From positions 2,280,253-2,300,661 of the forward strand of contig BFEA01000220.1 of NCBI GenBank assembly GCA_003427395.1: 20,409 nt of DNA. The letters run 5' to 3'. The position numbers were made by a program, and so were the translations under genes. The notes below the pieces were generated by a model. It did not search any database and was not told where the DNA came from. It saw only the letters and a program-made list of their open reading frames with translations. Shown piece by piece: positions 9,139-15,869 of the stretch. The stretch is from Chara braunii. Lineage: Eukaryota; Streptophyta; Charophyceae; Charales; Characeae. Numbering within the stretch: position 1 is the stretch's first letter; every line of letters begins with the position of its first letter.

Positions 9139-9889
9139 CTAGAGGTCACCCCCCATGGTATAGTGTAACCGCCATCCCAAGGTCTTGTTCCCCCAGTTGA
9201 CTGCCATATCTGAGAGCCTGCTGAACCGGTCCTCCAACTCCTGCATCTCCTCCATGTTCCGTTCACTCGGCTTTATCATCAGGGCAAGGTCGTTTGCAAA
9301 GAGGGAGCATGCCAAGGTGGCTTCTTCCAGGATCCATGCTATCTGAATTTTCCTTATGGCCTTGCGGTGTCTAAGATTAGCAGACAGCACTTCTGTGATG
9401 ATAAGGAATAGGAAGGGAGCTATAGGGTCACCCTGTTTGACTGAACGCCGAAGTTGGATTTTTGGTGCCAGAGAACCATTGATTTCAATTTGGGTTGTGG
9501 CATTTTAGTGCAATATCTGGATCCATCTATAGAAGTTGGGCCCGAAGTTCATTTTGTCTAAGCATTTGTCCAGGAATAGCCAGTCCACATGGTTCCACCT
9601 TCTTGAAGTCGATGAAGATGAAGGCAGCATTTTTCTTAGATTGCCTTGACAATTTAATCATCTCATTGAACATGAGGATATTCTCCTGGATATACCTATT
9701 GTGAATGAAGCCTGTCTGTGCTGGGTGGATGATATCCTCTCCTACCTCTATCATCCGGGTGGCCAGAGCCTTAGCGAGTATCTTATAGACCACCTTCAGC
9801 AGGGTAATGGGCCGGTAGTTTCTAATGTTCAATTTGTCCCCCTTCTTATAGATTAGCAACAACACTCCTTGCCCCACTCTCTCGCCCAT
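9139..9889 (-). pseudogene. LINE reverse transcriptase domain, frameshifted
   Basis: The first part (9889-9590) has IYKKGDKLNIRNYRPITLL and HPAQTGFIHNRYIQENI, standard L1-clade RT motifs 1-2, and FIFIDFKK, the first catalytic Asp block. A frameshift follows near 9595. In the next frame VDWLFLDKCLDKMNFGPNF, an in-frame stop near 9509, and RRSVKQGDPIAPFLF (motif with QGDP) can be read. The catalytic box that should be FADD reads FANDLAL (in 9139-9390), so one metal-binding Asp is replaced by Asn. The enzyme is dead on three counts: frameshift, stop and lost catalytic residue. Confidence 0.85.
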
Positions 9890-9901
9890 CTATTCTGTGG
9901 C

Positions 9902-10165
9902 TCATATCTCCTCATAGAACTTCATAAGGTCCTGTTGGAAGTCCAGCCACATGGCCTCCCAAAATTCTTTGGGAAAGTCGTACCCCCCCGGGAATTTTTC
10001 CTCCACCATTTGGAGGAGCGCTGTCCAGACCTCCTCCCGTGTGATAGGCCTCTGCATCCATTCTCTCTGCTGGGGGGTGCGCCTCTTATCCAAGGGCACC
10101 AGAAAGTCATCCAGTTCAGCTTGGGGATCCGTCTCCCAGGATGCGGTTATGTGTGAGGAAAACAT
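9902..10165 (-). pseudogene. LINE ORF2 fragment: region just before the RT core
   Basis: This 87-residue open segment contains ITREEVWTALLQMVEEKFPG, then DFPKEFWEAMWLDFQQDLMK. That is the usual L1 order of LT.EE..., a K-P-G-D-F-P motif and E-F-(Y/W), which precedes RT motif 1. The expected PGPDGFP is altered to PGGYDFP. It continues into the RT piece at 9889 after a break. Confidence 0.75.
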
Positions 10166-10930
10166 GTTCTGGAAAAAACTTCCGGGGAATCTTCATACAG
10201 TGCGCTGTTGAGGTATCAACTTCATTGTCCCTCTCGGGATCATTGAGGGGCTCTATGGTGGTGCGACGTGCTCTAGCCGTCACTTACGCAAAAAAACGTG
10301 CGTCCGTTGCTACTTCCGTGGTCCATTTCACAAATTTCCCTTGGATCCTAGTACCTTGCCACCTATATTGTGCATGTTGCAGTAACCGGTCCTGTACCTG
10401 TTGGATAGTGTCCCTTTGCGTATCCGAAATATCCTGCTGTTCCACGATGTGAAGCTGTTTATATGGTTCTATTTCTTGCTGGTTACATTTGCCGGCGAGT
10501 GTCTTGGAGATTTTTTTTTGTTCTTTCGTTAGGGCCTTGGCTGTCTACTAGAAGGGGTGATATGAGCAGCCCCCGCTAGAGGTAGCCTAATCTTTTACAT
10601 TTCCTTGCCAGAAAGAACAATCCATTATTGAACCATTTGATGTGGTCGACTTGTAGTAGCCCAATCCTTGGTTCAGCCTAAGTCCCGAATGCCTTGTGGT
10701 CCAGACCTGGGTGCGGGCTCTGAGGGAGGATCACTGCCATTTGGAGGGGCCCCTTGAAAGTCTTATGACATCAAGATAAGGTCTATTCGTGATTTAGACT
10801 GTCGTTTCGGGTCCACAGTGCGAATGCATTTAAACGCTCGGTCTCCGTGGGGTGCAGAGTCTGCAGACACCTGTAGGTGACAAAGAGGCTCGACGCACCG
10901 CATAGGTCCACCAGCATCTGTTCATCCTCT

Positions 10931-11022
10931 TAGTAAAATTATAAAATTATAATTTTTTAATTTTAATTTGGTAAAGAGTTTCGATGTGACCCTGAGGCAA
11001 AAGTTACTCACTTGAGCACGCA
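10931..11022. other. AT-rich junction sequence
   Basis: AAATTATAAAATTATAATTT-type sequence at 10937-10970 separates the LINE's 5' end from the SINE-like unit. No feature is called. Confidence 0.5.
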
Positions 11023-11260
11023 GGCTATCTTGGTTGGCTAGGCATGCAAGTGGCATTCAGGAGGTCCTGGTTGAATCCCCACTGATAGCCTGGGCATGCC
11101 TAGTGCCAACAACTGAGACCGGTCGGTATCCATGGGGTCATTGACCATCAGGTGTGTGTGCGGTGTGTGAGTGCTGACCATAGACACTCAAACAAAAGAG
11201 CGCTCTTGTGCCTTCGGCCTTTCATACTTAGGGGGCGATTTGGTTATTATTTGGAAGTCT
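11023..11260 (+). mobile_element. tRNA-derived SINE-like unit (family 3) with perfect acceptor stem
   Basis: GGCTATC (11023-11029) pairs perfectly with GATAGCC (11084-11090), giving a 68-nt tRNA-like head. CCTGGTTGAATCCCC (about 11066-11080) resembles a B-box/T-arm. CTAGGCATGC (11038-11047) is also inverted as GCATGCCTAG (11095-11104). A non-tRNA body follows. There is no second copy in the window, so SINE is an inference from the head and body layout; a pol III gene is the alternative. Confidence 0.5.
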
Positions 11261-11570
11261 TTAATTTAATTTAAATTCAATAGATTCCGCGACTGTTACG
11301 TGATGGGGCCGGGGGAAGTAGATGGGTGGCACAGCTACTGGCAAAATGCTCGGTCTTTGCATTAGCCAGCGCCCCCCACCAGCGACCCCACCCTACTCCC
11401 TGACCACCGCCGATTAGGGCGGGGGGCAATATGCATCCCATTGATTGTGAGAGGTAGCTATGCTTGCAGGGGGCCCTTGTATAGGCTTAGGAGTAGTGTC
11501 AGGTGGGTAGTGAGAGGTGAAACTGAGAGAATAAAATATAGTATAGCTTTGTGAAAAAAAAAACAAAAAA
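11261..11570 (+). mobile_element. Possible retroposed sequence ending in a poly-A-like tail
   Basis: A GC-rich segment with no open frame runs to GAATAAAATATAGTATAGCT (11530-11549). An A10-C-A9-type run starts about 20 nt after the AATAAA. Signal plus A tail looks like the 3' end of a reverse-transcribed transcript. The source is not recognised. Confidence 0.35.
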
Positions 11571-11639
11571 AAAACGAAGGACAGTTGTTCAATTTACTTT
11601 TCTATGTAAGAAAATACTAAAAATTGATAAAATAATTTT

Positions 11640-11844
11640 CTTATGGATCTTTTGGATTTTTTTCTTTTGTTTTGCTGGGACCTTCCCTGGACCTTGCACA
11701 GCCGGGCTGCCCGGGCAGCCAACATGACCGGGCGGTACGGGTGGTAGCCCAAATGTCGTGTAGAATAGCGTTCACGAACAACTTCTAGCTGTGAGCGTCA
11801 CCTCGGAATTCCTTGTGCATTTTGAATTAAAAATACATTCGAGA
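11640..11844 (-). repeat. GC-rich/A-rich repeat related to 6065-6424
   Basis: On the minus strand GGCTGCCCGGGCAGCC is followed by AAAAAAATCCAAAAGATCC, the same GC-rich then A-rich order as at 6110 and 6385. On the plus strand TGTCGTGTAGAATAGCGTTC...GAACAACTTCTAGCTG aligns with TGTTGTGTAGAATTGC...AACAACTTTGGCTG at 6148. The mixed orientation suggests rearranged pieces of one family. Confidence 0.45.
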
Positions 11845-11962
11845 ATGGGGGGAAGGAAGGGGATTTTAAATTGCCTTTTAAGTTTTAACAGGTTTTAAAG
11901 GGGTTTAAAGGGGTAACTCTCTCAGATCCCCTTTTTGAAGGGGTTTTTTCTTTTTCTTTTTT
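11845..11962 (-). repeat. A-rich linker and CCCCTTT body joined to U6-like copy 1
   Basis: Downstream of the U6-like sequence on the minus strand come an AAAAAAAAGAAAAAGAAAAA linker, then TTACCCCTTTAAACCCCTTT, AAAACCTGTTAAAACTT and CCCCTTCCTTCC. The same order follows U6-like copy 3 at 13221-13345. Confidence 0.65.
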
Positions 11963-12082
11963 TTAACTTAGGTCATTTCTCGATTTATGCGTGTCATCCT
12001 TGCACATGGGCTGTGCTAATCTTCTCTGTATCATTCCAATTTTAATGGAGTCTCCTGTGTGTGGTTCCAATTTAACGGATGG
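11963..12082 (-). pseudogene. U6 snRNA pseudogene, copy 1 (nearly complete)
   Basis: On the minus strand it reads AAAATTGGAATGATACAGAG, AAGATTAGCAC, then GCAAGGATGACACGCATAAA and TCGAGAAATGACCT. This covers the plant U6 catalytic region, including ACAGAGA and, altered, the AGC triad area, through to the 3' end. Its 5' part is duplicated: ATCCGTTAAATTGGAACCAC precedes the main copy. The 3' end runs into an A-rich linker and not a clean T run, and I see no USE/TATA promoter, so it is a retroposed pseudogene. Confidence 0.85.
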
Positions 12083-12297
12083 ATTTTTTTTTATTTATTT
12101 GTTACACTATTTTTGTAGACAATTTATAATATAAGGCGATATGGCCAAGCGGTAAGGCAAGGGATTGCAAATCCTTTATCCCCAGTTCGGATCTGGGTGT
12201 GGCCTAAATCTTGAATATCAACAATATAATTTTATTCAAAAAACTAATTTATTTATTATGTATTTCTTATTAAGAATCAATACATTGTATGTTAACG
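12083..12297 (+). other. AT-rich organelle-derived insert around trnC
   Basis: The flanks of the tRNA-Cys are markedly AT-rich, unlike the neighbouring GC-rich repeats, and resemble mitochondrial intergenic DNA. I take this as a nuclear insertion of organelle DNA, bounded on both sides by U6-like sequence. Confidence 0.5.
12135..12205 (+). tRNA. trnC: tRNA-Cys(GCA), organelle type, probably a nuclear insert
   Basis: This 71-nt cloverleaf has acceptor GGCGATA/TGTGGCC with one mismatch (pair 4), D-stem GCC/GGC, an anticodon arm with loop TTGCAAA (anticodon GCA), and a perfect T-stem CCCAG/CTGGG around TTCGGAT. Discriminator T is at 12205 and no CCA is encoded. The sequence matches the organelle trnC-GCA type of plants. 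I favour mitochondrial origin because a nad4L fragment lies 330 bp away. Whether it is transcribed in the nucleus is unknown; the acceptor mismatch suggests it is not under selection. Confidence 0.8.
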
Positions 12298-12371
12298 GGA
12301 CATCCGTTAAACAACTTAAATTGGAACCATACACCTGTTAAAATTGGAACGATACAGAGAAGATTACATGG
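12298..12371 (+). pseudogene. U6 snRNA pseudogene, copy 2 (5' half)
   Basis: GGGACATCCGTTAAA, then AAATTGGAACCATACACC, then TTAAAATTGGAACGATACAG and AGAAGATTACATGG. As in copy 1, the ATTGGAAC segment occurs twice in tandem. The U6 match stops after CATGG and the HP hairpin repeat begins 19 bp later. Copies 1 and 2 therefore share a derived duplication and are not independent retrocopies of wild-type U6. Confidence 0.8.
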
Positions 12372-12389
12372 AGCAATGTCTTTATAAAA

Positions 12390-12413
12390 GCCGGGAACCG
12401 GGCCTGGCGTCCC
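12390..12413 (+). repeat. Hairpin repeat HP core with paired substitutions
   Basis: GCCGGGAACCGGGCCTGGC (12390-12408) followed by GTCCC. Relative to the GCTGGA/TCCAGC consensus, two base pairs are changed on both sides (T-A to C-G, A-T to G-C) and one becomes G-T, so the 6-bp stem is kept. Confidence 0.65.
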
Positions 12414-12535
12414 TTACAAAATTAGGTGGGTCCCTCAGTGGGCAAGGCATCACCGGCCAAGCACATAGAGGGCACCACTAGATTTGACCCCTCAGCCAAC
12501 TCCACAGCCCCAACAACTCAAAAAGTCAACGAAAA

Positions 12536-12607
12536 TTATCAGCTGCTGCAGAATCTGCTATTGGGCTCGCTATTCTTGTTATTACTTTTCGAATTCGTGG
12601 CACTATT
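12536..12607 (+). pseudogene. nad4L: Fragment of mitochondrial nad4L (complex I subunit)
   Basis: In frame from 12536 the sequence reads LSAAAESAIGLAILVITFRI and RGTI. This is the highly conserved C-terminal transmembrane segment of plant mitochondrial NADH dehydrogenase subunit 4L. Only 24 codons match; both sides are unrelated, so it is a short nuclear insert (NUMT) and not a gene. The open frame at 12426-12632 is in a different frame and is a shadow. The plastid homologue ndhE has AAIGLAIVLAIYRN here, which fits less well. Confidence 0.75.
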
Positions 12608-12639
12608 GAAATCTACCCAAACCAAGATCTAAGTTATCC

Positions 12640-13149
12640 CGAAGAAACGAAAAACAAAAAAAGTCACAACAATTCCAACCTATACCTTTCATGAATACCT
12701 AGTTAACAAAAACTATCGCAAAATTTTCACCTCTACACCTTAGTATAGGGCCTATAGGCTTATAGATTACAAACTTCCTTCTATACAGAGACTTTTCAGT
12801 TCCTAATCTAAATTAGGAAAATCAGTGTGGTCAAACTTAGATGAGCAGAAGCGAAGACCTTCGAGGACGGTAGGCTCGATGGGGAGGAAGCATCAAGCCC
12901 GACATCTCGGATGATGCCCAGTGACCAGACAATGTGAAAAAACTTCAGAAAGCCATCAAACCGAGGGAAAGCAGCTGCCGTGTGCCGACGAGAGAAATTC
13001 TAATCACAACAGTCGTGACAACCCTAATTAGGTGACCCAATTTTCACCGACCATGAAGACAGCTTCAACCAACCCTAATTCCGCGAACCGCCAGCAATTA
13101 TCGGGATCCACCAATGAAATCGAAGGATGAAGTACAATGGACAAAAAGA
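12640..13149. other. Anonymous sequence between nad4L and U6-like copy 3
   Basis: No gene recognised. The first part is AT-rich and could be further organelle DNA (for example ACCTTAGTATAGGGCCTATA). From 12840 the composition changes. CCCTAATTAGG and ACCAACCCTAATTCCGCGAA (about 13068-13087) share the word CCCTAATT but are too short to define a repeat. Confidence 0.35.
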
Positions 13150-13220
13150 CTGGAACCAATAAGAAATGGCATGGCCCCTGCGGAAAGATGACACACATAA
13201 ATCGAGAAATGGTCCAAATT
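13150..13220 (+). pseudogene. U6 snRNA pseudogene, copy 3 (3' half, internally deleted)
   Basis: TGGAACCAATAAGAAATGGC, then ATGGCCCCTGCGGAAAGATG, ACACACATAAATCGAGAAAT and GGTCCAAATT. The ACAGAGAAGATTA core is reduced, while the 3' half is close to plant U6 through its very end. An A-rich linker AAAAAAAGAAAAAAAGAAAA follows directly, as in copy 1. Confidence 0.85.
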
Positions 13221-13345
13221 AAAAAAAGAAAAAAAGAAAAAAAAGAAAATTGTATTTAAGAGGTACCCCTTTGAACCCCTTGACAACCTGTTTAAACTTT
13301 AAACTTTAAATCCAATTTATAGCCCCCTTCCTTCTCTTCCCTTTG
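13221..13345 (+). repeat. A-rich linker and CCCCTTT body joined to U6-like copy 3
   Basis: After the A-rich linker come GGTACCCCTTTGAACCCCTT, CAACCTGTTTAAACTTTAAA and CCCCCTTCCTTC. These match, in the same order relative to U6, the minus-strand body at 11845-11962. Together the two form divergent inverted copies about 1.2 kb apart. Confidence 0.65.
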
Positions 13346-13350
13346 GCAGC

Positions 13351-13440
13351 CAACGCTCAAAAAAAGAAAAGAGCCCGGAATTGGGTTCCTCTGGTAATAT
13401 GCAGGAACCCCCCAACGCTCAAAAAAACAAATAAGAAAAT
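13351..13440 (+). repeat. Short direct repeat CCAACGCTCAAAAAAA
   Basis: CCAACGCTCAAAAAAA occurs near 13351 and again near 13412, about 60 bp apart, each followed by an A-rich stretch. Confidence 0.6.
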
Positions 13441-13649
13441 TTGACGCAGATATTCCCACGTCGGGGTACCGTGGGCATCAGACCCCCTGGCCGACATGCC
13501 GGGCATGAAAAACCACCTCGCTTTCAATTGCTGTTTTCTGTGTGATACAAATGTTGCTCATGCTCGCTGAGTCGAAAGCTCGGTGAACACACTGTTTTCA
13601 TCTGTCAGAAGACTCAGAACTGTCTGAACCCCATCTATGACATACAGAG

Positions 13650-13812
13650 GGCCTCGCCACACCACTGTCGAAACGAGAAAAGTACGACTGCATGTTCCCG
13701 CAATTAATGGCCAGATGCATCCATTACCATGAATGGTAACAGATGCATCTGATCACTTTCCGGGGAAGATGCACTCATACTTTTCTCGTTTCGACAGTGG
13801 TGTGGCGAGGCC
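13650..13812. mobile_element. Foldback MITE with perfect 35-bp terminal inverted repeat
   Basis: The left end (13650-13684, beginning GGCCTCGCCACACCACTGTC) is the exact reverse complement of the right end (13778-13812), 35 of 35. CAGAG flanks both sides (13645-13649 and 13813-13817), a candidate 5-bp target duplication. The interior holds a nested palindrome: AGATGCATC...GATGCATCT around TTACCAT-GA-ATGGTAA. The identical arms suggest a recent insertion or arm conversion. Confidence 0.85.
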
Positions 13813-13881
13813 CAGAGTCTCTTTGCAACAAGTTACAAGGAGACATCATTGACACATCGCTGAGGAGTCACTGCTAACGTT

Positions 13882-14003
13882 GGGCATCGCCACACCACTC
13901 TTGAAATGCACAAAATGAGAATGGACTTCCTGCTAAAACATGGCCAGATGCAGCCGCCACGTTTTTGTCTTTTTCACATTTCGAGAGTGGTGTGGCCTGG
14001 CCC
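13882..14003. mobile_element. Foldback MITE family, copy 2
   Basis: The left end GGGCATCGCCACACCACTCT and right end (reverse complement GGGCCAGGCCACACCACTCT) match the family. CGAAATG/TGAAATG and a GTCTTTTTCACATTT right interior are kept. The arms have diverged and no clear target duplication remains. Confidence 0.75.
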
Positions 14004-14103
14004 ATCGTTTATATCCAACAGGAGGTGAACAGCCATGCCACCTGGCAGGTGGTACATGACATGTCTCTGTTCTCTTCCAGCACCGCGTTGCTTTCAATTT
14101 CTC

Positions 14104-14162
14104 TATCTCTACACTCTTAAAGGGAATCGCGGGTCTCGCGTAACGCTCCCACGCAGACCCGC
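14104..14162 (-). repeat. Dispersed GTCTCGC hairpin repeat, copy 2
   Basis: GCGGGTCT (14129-14136) pairs with AGACCCGC (14155-14162). On the minus strand the right part ACGCGAGACCCGCGATTCCC, then TTTAAGAGTGTAGAGA, aligns with 555-590. Confidence 0.6.
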
Positions 14163-14229
14163 CTTCCAGTGTTGGGAAAGCTGCCGGGACAAGGGGCGGG
14201 CCCAGCGAAACGAAGAGTTGCTGCCGTTT

Positions 14230-14275
14230 GCGACTCACCGGGCGCATGTTCGAATACAAGTACATAGCGCCGCGA
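14230..14275 (+). repeat. GTTCGAATAC-containing repeat, copy 1
   Basis: CATGTTCGAATACAAGTACA recurs exactly at 15882-15901. The GTTCGAATAC core is one base from a pol III B-box, so both may be remnants of a tRNA-derived element; no A-box is convincing. Confidence 0.4.
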
Positions 14276-14392
14276 CGTGCAAAGCAGCTTTTTCTTTTGG
14301 CCAGTAAATTCTTCGTGTTTTTTTTTTCTTTTTTTCTTTTCAGTAGATTAGATTCTTCCTTTTTGTCTTTTTTGGAGAAGGGCCGGACGAAA

Positions 14393-14515
14393 GGGCCTCG
14401 CTGCGCTTCTCTCCACATGCACAAAAGACAAAAAAGATGGCAATGTATCTCTCCATGTTCTAGTGGTAGATTCAGCCTCATTTTGCACATTTGGAGAGCG
14501 GTGCAGCAAAGGCCC
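14393..14515. mobile_element. Foldback MITE family, copy 3
   Basis: Left GGGCCTCGCTGCGCTTCTCT and right (reverse complement GGGCCTTTGCTGCACCGCTC) ends, about 123 bp apart. The interior ATGTATCTCTCCATGTTCTA is shared with copy 4 and the fragment at 136. Confidence 0.75.
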
Positions 14516-14538
14516 AGGGGAAATTTCTTTTGGACTTT

Positions 14539-14659
14539 GGGCGTGGCTGCACTACTCTCCACATGCACAGAAGACAAAAAAGATGGGAATGTATCTTTCC
14601 ATGTTCTAGCGGTGCATCCAGTCTCATTTTGCACATTTGAAGAGTACTGCAGCCAGGTC
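14539..14659. mobile_element. Foldback MITE family, copy 4
   Basis: GGCTGCACTACTCTCCACAT at the left and TTTGAAGAGTACTGCAGCC at the right are inverted. GAAGACAAAAAAGATGGGAA and the following TGTATCTTTCCATGTTCTAG match copy 3 closely, so copies 3 and 4 form a subgroup lying almost in tandem. Confidence 0.75.
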
Positions 14660-14686
14660 TGCTGCCCGTTTGGTGAGCAGTGGAGA

Positions 14687-14740
14687 AGGCCTCGCTTCAC
14701 AACTCACCACGTGCACAAACGACAAAACAATGGAATGGTC
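14687..14740 (+). mobile_element. Foldback MITE family, left-half fragment
   Basis: AGGCCTCGCTTCACAACTCA and CACGTGCACAAACGACAAAA match the left halves of copies 3 and 4; the right half is replaced by a T-rich stretch. TGGTGAGCAGTGGAG precedes the fragment and TGGTGAGTAGTGGAG follows the T-rich stretch near 14792, a possible flanking duplication. Confidence 0.55.
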
Positions 14741-14814
14741 GTTTTTTTTCTCAGCAGCTTTTTTTTTGCTGTTTTTGAACTTTTTTTCCCTGGTGAGTAG
14801 TGGAGCTAGGGCAA

Positions 14815-15560
14815 AAAGGGCAAAATCCAAGCACATACACACAAGAGTATGATGCACAAAGTCACGAACAAAACCCGCGATGCGGGATGTCTGAACGGAA
14901 GTATTAACATCATGTCCGTCAGGCATCCCTTCGCCCTTCTTCAGTCCACAACGCCCAGGAACCACCAAACTATCCATCAAACCGAAATAGCGGCGGTCAT
15001 CTTTAGTTAACGCAAGGCGCGAACTAAAGAGGACTGCCTGACGCAGGTTGAAGAGGGAAGTGACAATGATTGAAAATGTTATATACCTACAATTACTACA
15101 AAGGCAAGACGAGCTAGGGACTACCTAGAAAAGCATCGCAAAAGATCAGCGGTCAGATTCCAAACTGGACCGCGCTTGCCAGCAAAGTTTTCAAGTACTT
15201 TGAGGAACAAGTCTATCGGGAAGCCCTTCGACTGATAGACTAACTTAAGGAGCACGACTTGAACCGGTATCTTTTCGTGAATCGGAAGTATTTTTATCAA
15301 TTCGGTTCAGCCAACCCGAAATGGCTGCAGCTTTCTGTCTACGGTTGGACCAGGACTCAAAATCTTGGCCAGATCTGATGGCCAGCTCTGCACCAAGTAA
15401 AAAGGCCTCTTCATGTCGTACCCTCTGAAAACTGCCCACAAAAGGTAACGCTCGCGAATCTCCAGGGCGCAGCCCAAAAATTCCCAAAGTAGTGGAGCTA
15501 GGTCTGATCTGGCAGTGTTCTTAGGGCCTCGCTCGACTAGTACGACTACTCAGCAGGTGA
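14815..15560. other. Anonymous sequence, no supported gene
   Basis: Only short open frames without motifs. GTAGTGGAGCTAGG occurs near 14798 and again near 15489, and AGGGCCTCGCTCG near 15525 may be an isolated MITE end. Confidence 0.4.
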
Positions 15561-15825
15561 CGACCTCGAGATATCATCACCGAGCTGACCGGCCCCAGGC
15601 AATTCAGTAGTAATTGGTCTTACTCATGAAGTTCCATCACCTAGATTCGAGCACAGGTCTGACGTCTGCATGTCAACAGTTCGTGGGTGTACCCACCGAG
15701 CTACCTTCTTCCCCCAAATACAACGTACGGTCATTATAGTTGTATTTGAGCCATCTTTCAGTCTAGATACAGGTATAATGACCGTACGTTGTATTCGGGG
15801 GAAGAAGGTAGGCTCTTGGGTAGTG
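15561..15825 (-). mobile_element. SINE1, copy 3, split by a MITE
   Basis: On the minus strand the body (GGGGCCGGTCAGCTCGGTGA) and head (GATTCGAGCACAGG reversed B-box region; GGTGTACCCACCGAG) are intact up to 15703. The family sequence GCTCTTGGGTA resumes at 15812. Removing 15704-15808 and one TA restores the CTGAGCTAGGCTCTTGGG-type head junction of the other copies. Confidence 0.8.
15704..15808. mobile_element. Stowaway-like MITE, 105 bp, copy 2, inside SINE1
   Basis: Terminal inverted repeats of 35 bp (15704-15738 and 15774-15808; left begins CCTTCTTCCCCCAAATACAA) differ at one position. TA lies at 15702-15703 and 15809-15810. The host SINE head carries a single TA at that point, which proves the target duplication. 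The arms are more alike than in copy 1, so this is the younger insertion. Confidence 0.9.
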
Positions 15826-15869
15826 GACTGGTCTTTTTTGTGGTGATGTGACGGCACCGCCAGCTGATC

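Larger units (their letters stand above)
6880..10930 (-). mobile_element. 5'-truncated L1-clade LINE relic
   Basis: Minus-strand frames read in L1 ORF2 order. The C-terminal end of an APE-type endonuclease (KSRIDLILMS, about 10792-10763) comes first. The pre-RT linker (9902-10165), RT motifs (9139-9889), GGLG-type thumb region (8561-8809) and zinc-knuckle C-terminus (7261-7960) follow. The 5' boundary near 10930 is where homology gives way to AT-rich sequence, so most of the endonuclease and any ORF1 are missing. The 3' part (7260-6880) is a presumed 3' UTR containing AATAAA on the minus strand. Frameshifts and in-frame stops separate the pieces. An intact relative of it could have moved the SINEs and the U6-like sequences here (inference). 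Confidence 0.8.

Noticed and set aside
12426-12632. 68-residue open frame with a hydrophobic end
   Set aside because: The recognisable protein (nad4L) is in another frame; the hydrophobic stretch is its frame-shifted shadow.
12298-13220. One U6 gene split by an insertion (5' half at 12298, 3' half at 13150)
   Set aside because: The 3' piece again contains a TGGAAC segment and deletions across the ACAGAGA region, so the two halves overlap and are separate copies.
13933-14700. 255-residue minus-strand open frame
   Set aside because: It crosses several foldback MITE copies, and its internal similarities come from the repeated MITE sequence.
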